Assembly (NCBI GenBank): GCA_039184055.1
Contig: JBCDBH010000331.1
Span: 1 to 6,540 of the forward strand
Source of the DNA: JBCDBH01 sp039184055
Lineage (GTDB): Bacteria; Acidobacteriota; Thermoanaerobaculia; Multivoradales; J023
Direction: 5' to 3'
DNA length: 6,540 bases
The number at the start of each line of letters is the position of its first letter. Within the stretch, counting starts at the first letter, position 1. Under the pieces are notes generated by a model. It did not search any database. It had not been told where the DNA came from and saw only the letters and a program-made list of their open reading frames with translations. Position numbers and translations under genes: made by a program. Below are positions 1 through 6,225 of the stretch, one piece after another.

Positions 1-54
1 CACCGAAGCGTCATGAGCGCCATCCATTCCCCGCTTCATGGCGAAGTCGCAACC

Positions 55-624
55 ATGAGCTTCGACCGCTTGTCGCTCCACATCCTCATCTTGATCGCTC
101 TGCTTGCGGGCGGTTGCGCCAGCGCGCCATTCGAGTCGCCCCGCGGCCTCGATTCGTCTGAGCTACCGATCGACCTCGAGCGATTCATGGGTGATTGGTA
201 TGTCGTGGCGCACATGCCGACCGGCGCTGAGAAGAATGCGTACGAGGCACTCGAGATCTACGCGCTTCGTGATGACGGTAAGATCGACATTCGTTATCAC
301 TTCTGTGACGGCGGCCTGGACGGCAAAGCCAAAGAGCTCACCATGACCGGGCGCGTCGAAGATGCGACCACCAACGCCGCGTGGCGAGTCCAGCCGTGGT
401 GGCCGCTCAGCTTGGAGTACCGCGTGCTCGAACTCGATGCCGACTACCAAACGACCGTGATCGGTCATCCCTCGGGCAAGTACGCGTGGATCATGGCGCG
501 CCAACCCGACCTCCCCGATACCGAGATCGACGCGATCACCACGCGTCTTTCCGAACGCGGTTATGAAACCGCGAATATGCGGCGTGTTCCGCACGCCGAC
601 GGCGCCTGTCGCGCCACGTTGTGA
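55..624 (+). CDS. blc: Blc-type outer-membrane lipoprotein lipocalin
   Basis: A small lipid-binding lipocalin attached to the membrane by a lipid anchor. Translated from position 55 it has 189 residues, close to E. coli Blc (about 177). It begins with a short n-region (MSFDR), a hydrophobic stretch at residues 6-20, and a lipobox LAGG-C with the lipidated cysteine at about residue 21. The next residue is Ala rather than Asp, which favours sorting to the outer membrane. The lipocalin signature G-D-W-Y is at residues 46-49. The closing strand and helix (YAWIMARQP, then an amphipathic helix ending in RRVPH) match the Blc C-terminal pattern. C74 and C185 could form a disulfide; this is an inference. 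An in-frame ATG at 13 would add 14 residues before the signal peptide, so 55 is preferred, although neither start has a strong Shine-Dalgarno. A TGA at 14-16 overlaps the ATG at 13 and could end an upstream gene. Family roles proposed are lipid or lysophospholipid binding under envelope stress. Confidence 0.9.
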   Translation: MSFDRLSLHILILIALLAGGCASAPFESPRGLDSSELPIDLERFMGDWYVVAHMPTGAEKNAYEALEIYALRDDGKIDIRYHFCDGGLDGKAKELTMTGRVEDATTNAAWRVQPWWPLSLEYRVLELDADYQTTVIGHPSGKYAWIMARQPDLPDTEIDAITTRLSERGYETANMRRVPHADGACRATL

Positions 625-657
625 ACCGAGCATCAAAGTGTGAACCGAGCATCAAAG
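620..657. repeat. Exact 19-bp tandem duplication over the lipocalin stop codon
   Basis: The unit TGTGAACCGAGCATCAAAG occurs at 620-638 and again, directly adjacent and without mismatch, at 639-657. The first copy contains the TGA stop of the lipocalin gene (622-624). The second copy falls in the short spacer before the chalcone-isomerase-like gene. It looks like a recent replication-slippage duplication that lengthened the spacer by 19 bp. Confidence 0.93.
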
Positions 658-682
658 CACGACATCTCAGCATACCGGTCAC

Positions 683-687
683 GGAGG
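683..687 (+). promoter_or_regulatory. Ribosome binding site of the chalcone-isomerase-like gene
   Basis: GGAGG lies 5 nt before the ATG at 693. It decides the start against an upstream GTG at 621 in the same frame, which overlaps the lipocalin stop, has no such site, and would put 24 polar residues in front of the signal peptide. Confidence 0.85.
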
Positions 688-692
688 TCTCA

Positions 693-1373
693 ATGAATCA
701 CTCGACTCTCGCCGCCACTGTCCTCACCGCCTCGCTTGCCGCACCGCTGAGCGCCGAGACCATCGAATCCGAGGGCGTCGCCTTCGCCAAGCAAACCGAG
801 CCACGTCCCGGAACCTCGCTCCAGCTGTGCTCCGCCGAGCTTCTCCGCTACAAGGTCGTCTTTCGTGGCTATGTCGCGGCGCTTTATCTCGAGGACTGCA
901 GCCTGCGCGACGATCCGCTCGCCGACATTCCCAAACGGCTCGAGCTGTCGTATTTCTGGGATATCCCGGGTGAGAAGTTCGGCCCCGCGGGTCGTGACAT
1001 CCTCGCCAAGAATGTCTCGAAAACCGAGCTCGCCACGCTCACCGAGCGCCTCGACACGTTCGACAACGCCTATCGCGATATCGAGAAGGGTGATCGCTAT
1101 ACCCTCACCTATCTGCCAGGGGTCGGCACCGAGCTGGCGCACAACGGCGAGTCGTTGGTGACCGTACCGGGCGCCGATTTCGGACGCGCGTATTTCTCCA
1201 TTTGGCTCGGCGACGATCCACTCGACCAGAGGCTGTGCGACCGGCTGCTCGAAAGCCCGGCGCTGACCCCGCCCGTGACCCGGGTCGCCGAGCAAAGCAC
1301 GCCCACCGCGCCGTCGAGCGCGACCGGTGAGCGCGCCCTGGCCCCGACCCCCGAATCACCCGACCGTCGATAA
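693..1373 (+). CDS. Exported chalcone isomerase-like protein
   Basis: A 226-residue exported protein of the bacterial chalcone-isomerase-like family. Residues 1-20 form a Sec signal peptide, with a likely signal peptidase I cut at LSA before ETIES. The family pattern is clear. There is a strand reading KVVFRGYVAALYLE at about 54-67. A KGDRYTLTYLPG strand at about 132-143 is followed by NGE-LVTVPG-DF at 151-163. The closing segment AYFSIWLGDDPLD, then a short helix DRLL, is at 166-186. C46, C69 and C182 are present in the mature part. The last 26 or so residues are Pro/Thr/Ser/Ala-rich and probably disordered. True chalcone isomerases act on plant flavonoids, but bacterial relatives usually lack that activity and related folds bind fatty acids, so no reaction is assigned. 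The 68-nt gap after the lipocalin and the lack of a convincing promoter between them suggest one transcript. The start at 693 is set by the ribosome site at 683-687 and the signal peptide. Confidence 0.86.
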   Translation: MNHSTLAATVLTASLAAPLSAETIESEGVAFAKQTEPRPGTSLQLCSAELLRYKVVFRGYVAALYLEDCSLRDDPLADIPKRLELSYFWDIPGEKFGPAGRDILAKNVSKTELATLTERLDTFDNAYRDIEKGDRYTLTYLPGVGTELAHNGESLVTVPGADFGRAYFSIWLGDDPLDQRLCDRLLESPALTPPVTRVAEQSTPTAPSSATGERALAPTPESPDRR

Positions 1374-1397
1374 GGTCCTCCTTTCCTTTCTCTGCTC

Positions 1398-1433
1398 CTC
1401 ATGATCGAGCGGTATCCTGCCGCGCATCATGAG
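1398..1433. promoter_or_regulatory. Inverted repeat around a TATCCT box and the permease start codon
   Basis: CTCATGAT (1398-1405) and ATCATGAG (1426-1433) form a perfect 8-bp inverted repeat with a 20-nt centre. The right arm contains the permease ATG at 1429-1431. Inside, GCGG (1409-1412) can pair with CCGC (1420-1423), leaving a 7-nt loop. TATCCT (1413-1418), a plausible -10 box, sits in the loop. If it is the -10, transcription would begin about 4 nt before the ATG, giving a near-leaderless mRNA, which would fit the absence of a Shine-Dalgarno. No good -35 is seen. The repeat could be a repressor operator, or a hairpin hiding the start codon in a longer transcript. The symmetry is seen directly; the function is inferred. 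Confidence 0.4.
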
Positions 1434-2700
1434 TGAGCCTCATCAGCTACGCCGCGAGCTCGGCGTGTTGCCAGCCACCCTGCTCGGGCTCGGCTCGATC
1501 TTGGGCACGGGTATTTTCGTCAGTATCGGTCTCGGCGCGGCGGCGGCCGGCGCGGCGGTGCTCCCGGCGGTGGTCGTGGCGGCGCTGGTGGCAACCTGCA
1601 ACGGATTGTCGAGCGCGCAATTGGCAGCGCGTCATCCGGTGAGCGGTGGCACCTATGAGTACGGCCATCGTGAGCTGACACCGCTCTTGGGTTTTACCGC
1701 CGGCTGGATGTTCTTGAGCGCGAAAAGCGCCTCGGCGGCGGCGGCGGCGCTCGGATTCGCCGGCTACACCCTAGCCGTGATCGAGCACGACGGCGGCGCG
1801 GGCATTCTCGTGCCGCTGGCGCTCGGAGCCGTGGTGATCCTCACCGTGCTCACCGCCGGTGGCATTCGCCGCTCGAGCCAGGTCAATACGCTGATCGTGA
1901 CGCTCACCATCGGCGCGCTAACGACCTTCGTGCTCAGCGGCTGGGAGACGGCATGGCGTCACGCCGCCGACAACCTGAGCTTCTCGACAGCGACTCCGAA
2001 GGATTTCTTGGAAGCGGCGGCGCTAATGTTCGTCGCCTTTACCGGCTATGGCCGGGTGGCGACCCTGGGCGAAGAGGTTCGCGCGCCCAGGCGGACCATT
2101 CCAATCGCCATCATCACCACGCTCGCCACCTCGATGGCGATCTATGTCGTGGTGACGCTCGTCGCGGTGGCCTCGTCGGGCGCGCCAGCGCTCGCCGACG
2201 CCACCGGTGGCGCGGTGGCTCCGCTCGCCGTCCTGGCGCGAGGTTTCGCCGCGCCCTGGGTGGCGTGGGTGGTGGCGGCCGGTGCGGTGACCGCGATGCT
2301 CGGCGTGCTGCTCAATCTGCTGCTCGGCCTGTCACGCGTGCTGCTGGCGATGGCACGACGCGGCGATGCACCAAAACCGCTCGCCACGGTGATCGACGGG
2401 GTGACGCCACGCGCGGCGGTGATCACCATCGGCGTGGTGATCGCCTGCCTGGTGCTGATCGGCGATATCGGGATCACCTGGTCGTTCAGCGCCTTTACCG
2501 TGCTGATCTACTACGCCATCACCAACCTCGCCGCGCTCGCCCTGCCCGCCGACGCGCGTTTCGTGCCGCGTTGGGTAGCGATGATCGGTTTGCTCGGCTG
2601 TTTGGGTCTCGCCTTTTGGGTCGAGCCCCGTGCCTGGATCGCCGGACTGGTGGTCCTGGCGATCGGGCACGGGCTCCGACTGCTTTTCCGGCGCGGCTGA
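1429..2700 (+). CDS. APC-superfamily amino-acid permease
   Basis: A 423-residue inner-membrane transporter of the amino acid-polyamine-organocation superfamily, expected to couple amino-acid or amine uptake to an ion gradient or exchange. The TM1 substrate-binding break G-L-G-S-I-L-G-T-G-I-F is at residues 20-30. TM1 lies at roughly 14-36, followed by about eleven further hydrophobic segments to residue 418, giving the usual 12. Residues around 204-226 (FTGYGRVATLGEEVRAPRRTIP) fit the conserved TM6 and following cytoplasmic loop of this subgroup, including the basic RAPRRT turn that precedes TM7. The alanine-rich stretch near residues 100-107 is encoded by GCG/GCC runs. Substrate cannot be read from the sequence. 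No Shine-Dalgarno precedes the ATG; see the inverted repeat at 1398-1433. The gene is 55 nt past the previous gene on the same strand, so partial co-transcription is possible. The stop codon is immediately followed by the stop codon of the opposing gene. Confidence 0.95.
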   Translation: MSEPHQLRRELGVLPATLLGLGSILGTGIFVSIGLGAAAAGAAVLPAVVVAALVATCNGLSSAQLAARHPVSGGTYEYGHRELTPLLGFTAGWMFLSAKSASAAAAALGFAGYTLAVIEHDGGAGILVPLALGAVVILTVLTAGGIRRSSQVNTLIVTLTIGALTTFVLSGWETAWRHAADNLSFSTATPKDFLEAAALMFVAFTGYGRVATLGEEVRAPRRTIPIAIITTLATSMAIYVVVTLVAVASSGAPALADATGGAVAPLAVLARGFAAPWVAWVVAAGAVTAMLGVLLNLLLGLSRVLLAMARRGDAPKPLATVIDGVTPRAAVITIGVVIACLVLIGDIGITWSFSAFTVLIYYAITNLAALALPADARFVPRWVAMIGLLGCLGLAFWVEPRAWIAGLVVLAIGHGLRLLFRRG

Positions 2701-5700
2701 TCAGCGCTCGACGACGTCTTCGGCGGCAGCCTCATCGGCGGGTGCCTCATCGGTCGGTTTCTCATCGACGACGGGCTCGAGCGCGGGCTCGAATGCCGAC
2801 GCGGGTGGCACCAGAATGGCCGCCACGCCAGCGGCGTCGATCCGCTCGTTATAGGCCTCGACCTCACCGAGCAAGCCGTCACGCTCGGTCGCTTTCTCCA
2901 TCCAGGAAGCGTCGAGGTCGGCACGCAGATCGAAGTACCCAGCGGTGAGCGGTGGCGGCTCGCTATCGGCCTGACCGATCAGCATTTGGTATTGGATATC
3001 GATCCCGGGTGGGAAGTTGATGATGTCCTGGGTGCCTTCGTTCTTGGCCTGCACCACCCCCTCTTCCCAACCTTCGAGCCGCTCGGCCAGATCGCGCCCA
3101 GCTTCGAGGAGATCGGCGAGGTCGTCACGTTCCAGCGTCTCGACCCGATCGAGCCAGCCACCGAGCTGGTCGGCGGCGTCACGCACACGGTTGACCGAAT
3201 CGTTGAGCTCACCGAGCTGGGCCACGATGTCGAGCACCTCGTCATAGCTGGCCCGGTAGGCGGAGGCGTCGAGATCGGGAAGACGTGGATCGGGCTCGAT
3301 CGAGAAATCGACCGTGCGCTGCTCGTCACCGACGGTGAGTCGTGCTCGATAGCGCCCGGGGGGCACCCGTGGTCCGTCGATCCCACCGAGCACGAAGAGA
3401 CCGTCGACGATGGGTGGCACGGCGTGGCGAAGATCCCACACCAATCGGTTGTGACCCGGCTCACGACCGAGCTCGAACCAGCCGTCACGTGCTTCCCGAT
3501 CGGCCGCCGGGGGCTCGTCGTCTCCTGACTCGTCGTCGTCGGCCGGCCAGCGACGCACGATCTGGCCTCGATCATCGAGGATTTCGAGTCGCACCGTGGT
3601 GGTGTCGTCGAGATCGGCGGGCAAGAGATAGTCGAGGTGGACGCCGTCGACTGGATTCTCGGCCTGATCCGACCAATGCCCATCGCCCTGCGTCTGGACG
3701 AGCACCGGGATCGATCGTGGGGTGAAGAGATGAGGCGCGGCGAGATTGGCGCGCAGCTCTTCGAGCGGTGAGATGTCGTCGAGAATCCAGAACGAACGAC
3801 CTTGAGTGGCGACCACCACGTCGTCATGGTGGATGGCCAGATCGGTGATCGGTACCCCGGCGGGTAGATCGAGCTGGAGCGATTGCCAGGCGCCACCCTC
3901 GACCGACACGAAGACCCCGTGCTCGGTGCCGGCGACCAGCACATCGGCACGCTCGGGATGCTCGCGCACGACACGCACCGGCGAGGTGGCCGGCAGTCCC
4001 TCGGTGTGACGGGTCCAGGTGGCGCCGTGGTCACGGGTGACGAAAACGTGCGGAGCGAGGTCGGCCCACTTGTAGCGAGGCACCGCGAGAAAGGCGGTAC
4101 CGGGCGCGTGCACCGACAGATCGATACTGTTGATCATCGCCGCGTCGAGCCCCGGTGGCGTCACGTCTTGCCAGGTGGCGCCACCGTCACGGGTGACGTG
4201 CACCCTGCCATCATCACTCCCCGCCCACAATTCGGCGTCGTCGTGGGGCGACTCGGCGAGCGCCAAGATGGTGCCGTAGATCTCGCCACCCGCCCCCTCG
4301 TTGGTGATCGGCCCACCACCCGGACCCTGTTTGTCTTCTTCGTCACGGGTGAGATCCGGGCTCACCTCGGTCCAGCTATGTCCTCGATCGGTCGAGCGCA
4401 GGACGACGTTGGCGGCGTGGTAGATCACCGACGAATCGTGACGCGACACCAGGATCGGCGCGTTCCAGTTGTAGCGATGACGTTGCGCCGACGGATCGAT
4501 CCCGAGGGTCCATTGCGGATAGGTCTTGATCGAACGCAACACGCCGGTCGAGCGTTGCCACTCGCTGATCAGGCCCTGGTAGCAGCCGGCATAAACCAGC
4601 TCGGGATGGTCGGGATCGAAGGCGATATGGGCGCTCTCGCAACCGCTCACGGCATGCCAGTCGCTTTCGCCCAAACCCGAGCCGAGATCACGCGACGCGA
4701 GGGAGAGGGTGCTGTTGTCTTGCTGTCCACCGTACACGCGGTACGGGAATTGATTGTCGACCGACACCCGGTAGAACTGCGCGGTGGGCTGGTTGCTCTG
4801 GGTCGACCAGGTCGCGCCACCGTTGAACGAGACGTTGGCGCCACCGTCGTTGCCGTTGATCATGCGGCGATTGTCCTCGGGCGCCATCCACAGAGCATGG
4901 TTGTCGCCATGTGGCGTCCGGACCCGGCGGAAGGTCTTGCCGCCATCGGTCGACTTCATCATCGGCGCGTTGAGCACATACACCGTATCGGCGCTCTGTG
5001 AATCGGCGAACACGTGCGTGTAGTACCAAGAACGAGCCCGGATCACACGCTCGTCGTTGACCCGACGCCAGGTGGCCCCGGCGTCATCGGAACGGAAGAG
5101 CCCACCTTCTTCGGCTTCGATCATCGCCCATACGCGACGGGGCGCGACGGGCGAAACGGCAACGCCGATCTTGCCCATCACGTCTTCCGGTAGGCCCACC
5201 GTGAGCTCCTCCCAATTCGCGCCGCCATCGGTCGATTTGTAGACCCCGCTCCCCGGCCCGCCACTACGCATCCGCCAGGGTGTCCGCTGGTGATCCCACA
5301 TGCCGGCGTAGAGCACGCGAGGGTTGGTGACATCGAGAGCCAGATCACTCGCCCCGGTGGTGGCGTCGATATAGAGCACCTTGGTCCACGTCGCGCCACC
5401 GTCACGCGTGTGGTAGATCCCACGCTCTTCGCTCGGACCCCAGAGCTCACCCTGTACCGCCACCCAAGCCTCGTCGGGATCGTGCGGGTGGACACGAATC
5501 TCGGCGATATGCCGAGCCGCCTCGAGACCGACATGAACAAAGGTATGACCATCGTCGGTCGACCGGTAGACGCCATCACCATGGGTGGTCATCACGCCAC
5601 GCACCGGTGATTCACCGGTCCCCACCCACACCACGTTGGCATCACTGGGTGCCACGGCGATGGCGCCGATCGATCCGGTGGCGAGAAAACCGTCGGAGAT

Positions 5701-5979
5701 GTTCCGCCAGCTGATTCCGGCGTCGTCCGTACGCCATACACCGCCCCCCGTCGCTCCCATGTAGTAGGTCTGGGGCCGATCCGGAACGCCGGCCACGGCG
5801 GTGACGCGGCCACCTCGATGGGGACCGATGTTCCGCCAATCGAGCGCCTGGAAATAGCTCGGATCGATGGTGGGTTGGACGGTATCGTCCGCGACCGCGA
5901 CCAAGGCGGTAAGAAAGATCGTCGAAGCTACACAAAAAATCAAAGCAAAGGGCCGACACCGGGCAAACGTCGAACGCAT
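2701..5979 (-). CDS. Secreted VPS10/sortilin-like BNR (Asp-box) beta-propeller protein
   Basis: A 1092-residue exported protein. Residues 1-30 are a Sec signal peptide ending AVA before DDTVQP; the Cys at 16 is not in a lipobox. Residues about 45-735 are a beta-propeller region with 11 Asp-box motifs (S/T-x-D-x-G-x-T-W/F) at about 83, 139, 190, 248, 296, 342, 384, 528, 595, 647 and 692. The number and spacing fit two seven-bladed propellers, as in GH74 enzymes, or the VPS10 type; this is inferred. Residues 750-895 form a beta-rich domain with the family phrases NPVDGVHLDYLLP, VRLEILDDRGQIVRRW and NRLVWDLRH. Residues 905-1050 are mainly helical. Residues 1061-1092 are an Ala/Glu/Asp/Pro-rich tail that seems additional to the family core. 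Such proteins are often labelled glycosyl hydrolase or photosystem II stability factor-like; no activity is established and I assign none. The ATG at 5979 has AAGGGAG 4 nt upstream. The gene appears monocistronic, facing the permease. Confidence 0.93.
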   Translation of the reverse strand: MRSTFARCRPFALIFCVASTIFLTALVAVADDTVQPTIDPSYFQALDWRNIGPHRGGRVTAVAGVPDRPQTYYMGATGGGVWRTDDAGISWRNISDGFLATGSIGAIAVAPSDANVVWVGTGESPVRGVMTTHGDGVYRSTDDGHTFVHVGLEAARHIAEIRVHPHDPDEAWVAVQGELWGPSEERGIYHTRDGGATWTKVLYIDATTGASDLALDVTNPRVLYAGMWDHQRTPWRMRSGGPGSGVYKSTDGGANWEELTVGLPEDVMGKIGVAVSPVAPRRVWAMIEAEEGGLFRSDDAGATWRRVNDERVIRARSWYYTHVFADSQSADTVYVLNAPMMKSTDGGKTFRRVRTPHGDNHALWMAPEDNRRMINGNDGGANVSFNGGATWSTQSNQPTAQFYRVSVDNQFPYRVYGGQQDNSTLSLASRDLGSGLGESDWHAVSGCESAHIAFDPDHPELVYAGCYQGLISEWQRSTGVLRSIKTYPQWTLGIDPSAQRHRYNWNAPILVSRHDSSVIYHAANVVLRSTDRGHSWTEVSPDLTRDEEDKQGPGGGPITNEGAGGEIYGTILALAESPHDDAELWAGSDDGRVHVTRDGGATWQDVTPPGLDAAMINSIDLSVHAPGTAFLAVPRYKWADLAPHVFVTRDHGATWTRHTEGLPATSPVRVVREHPERADVLVAGTEHGVFVSVEGGAWQSLQLDLPAGVPITDLAIHHDDVVVATQGRSFWILDDISPLEELRANLAAPHLFTPRSIPVLVQTQGDGHWSDQAENPVDGVHLDYLLPADLDDTTTVRLEILDDRGQIVRRWPADDDESGDDEPPAADREARDGWFELGREPGHNRLVWDLRHAVPPIVDGLFVLGGIDGPRVPPGRYRARLTVGDEQRTVDFSIEPDPRLPDLDASAYRASYDEVLDIVAQLGELNDSVNRVRDAADQLGGWLDRVETLERDDLADLLEAGRDLAERLEGWEEGVVQAKNEGTQDIINFPPGIDIQYQMLIGQADSEPPPLTAGYFDLRADLDASWMEKATERDGLLGEVEAYNERIDAAGVAAILVPPASAFEPALEPVVDEKPTDEAPADEAAAEDVVER
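3886..5733 (-). repeat. Asp-box repeat array inside the propeller gene
   Basis: This stretch encodes the 11 Asp-box motifs, residues 83-698 of the propeller protein. Most units are diverged, but some keep DNA similarity. Positions 4015-4042 and 4171-4198 match at 25 of 28 bases (units VTRDHGATW and VTRDGGATW). A 15-bp identity, GCCGCCATCGGTCGA, occurs at 4939-4953 and 5221-5235 (STDGG units). A stretch of about 136 residues (bases 4399-4806) has no motif, although spacing suggests two blades there with degenerate loops. Confidence 0.8.
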
Positions 5980-5983
5980 GGAA

Positions 5984-5990
5984 CTCCCTT
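5984..5990 (-). promoter_or_regulatory. Ribosome binding site of the propeller gene
   Basis: On the minus strand the sequence reads AAGGGAG, four bases (TTCC) before the ATG at 5979. It supports this start, which also opens directly into a signal peptide. Confidence 0.75.
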
Positions 5991-6018
5991 TCGTACCAGT
6001 TTGAGCAATCCAGTCGCG

Positions 6019-6024
6019 ATTGTA
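6019..6024 (-). promoter_or_regulatory. Putative -10 box for the propeller gene
   Basis: The minus strand reads TACAAT here, five of six matches to the sigma-70 -10 consensus. It would start transcription near 6012 and give a leader of about 33 nt. No convincing -35 is found at 16-18 nt spacing, so the promoter may be weak or activator-dependent. A GTACCAG/CTGGTAC inverted repeat (5993-5999 and 6062-6068) flanks it. Confidence 0.4.
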
Positions 6025-6186
6025 TCCTCGGCGCTCGCGAAGAAAGCCGATTCCTCTTCTCCTGGTACCATCATGAGGAGATCGAGAACGCCTCCTTCAA
6101 CGGGAAATAGGCCTCAGTGGATCGCTTTTCGGCACACCGAGCATGGAGTTCGTGTCTCCGACGTGATGTGAAGACAGGATCCGAGC

Positions 6187-6192
6187 TACAAT
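6187..6192 (+). promoter_or_regulatory. Putative -10 box for the exported protein at 6226
   Basis: TACAAT matches five of six -10 consensus bases. The best -35 candidate is GTGATG at 6163-6168 with an 18-nt spacer, only three of six matches. Transcription would begin near 6199, in or next to a run of six G (6198-6203), leaving a leader of about 27 nt. The rest of the 5980-6225 spacer shows no supportable gene or RNA. Confidence 0.42.
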
Positions 6193-6213
6193 ACTGAGGG
6201 GGGATCGTACAGA

Positions 6214-6221
6214 GAAAGGAG
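6214..6221 (+). promoter_or_regulatory. Ribosome binding site of the right-edge gene
   Basis: GAAAGGAG lies 4 nt before the ATG at 6226 and 7 nt before the ATG at 6229. The longer spacing makes 6229 equally plausible as the true start; the two differ by one methionine. Confidence 0.7.
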
Positions 6222-6225
6222 CGAG

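Noticed and set aside
621..692. GTG start at 621 for the chalcone-isomerase-like protein
   Set aside because: It would place a polar extension before a clear signal peptide; the ATG at 693 has a GGAGG ribosome site.
1401..1436. Eleven-codon mini-ORF (MIERYPAAHHE) overlapping the permease start, as a possible leader peptide
   Set aside because: No ribosome site, no attenuator-like codon run, and its ATG belongs to an inverted-repeat arm; chance is the simpler reading.
1734..1752. GGC/GCG triplet run in the permease gene as a possible microsatellite
   Set aside because: It encodes an alanine-rich membrane segment in a very GC-rich gene and is short; no sign of slippage or frame disruption.
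1953..2948. Plus-strand open frame of 331 codons overlapping the permease and propeller genes
   Set aside because: Extremely arginine-rich product in the wrong frame of a well-supported permease; typical GC-rich shadow.
2986..3528. Plus-strand open frame of 180 codons with protein-like composition
   Set aside because: Opposite the helical C-terminal part of the propeller gene and read in codon-complementary register, which explains the hydrophobic/acidic look; no ribosome site or family features.
2979..4034. Minus-strand open frame of 351 codons inside the propeller gene
   Set aside because: Ser/Pro/Arg-rich frame-shifted reading of the real gene, which is uninterrupted here and shows the family pattern in its own frame.
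3883..5001. Long plus-strand open frame (372 codons) antisense to the propeller gene
   Set aside because: It lies wholly inside the propeller gene, has arginine/glycine-rich composition without a domain, and its repeats mirror the Asp-box DNA. High-GC antisense frames commonly stay open.
6074..6171. Short 32-codon plus-strand frame in the divergent spacer
   Set aside because: No ribosome site, no recognisable composition, and it overlaps the region expected to hold two promoters.
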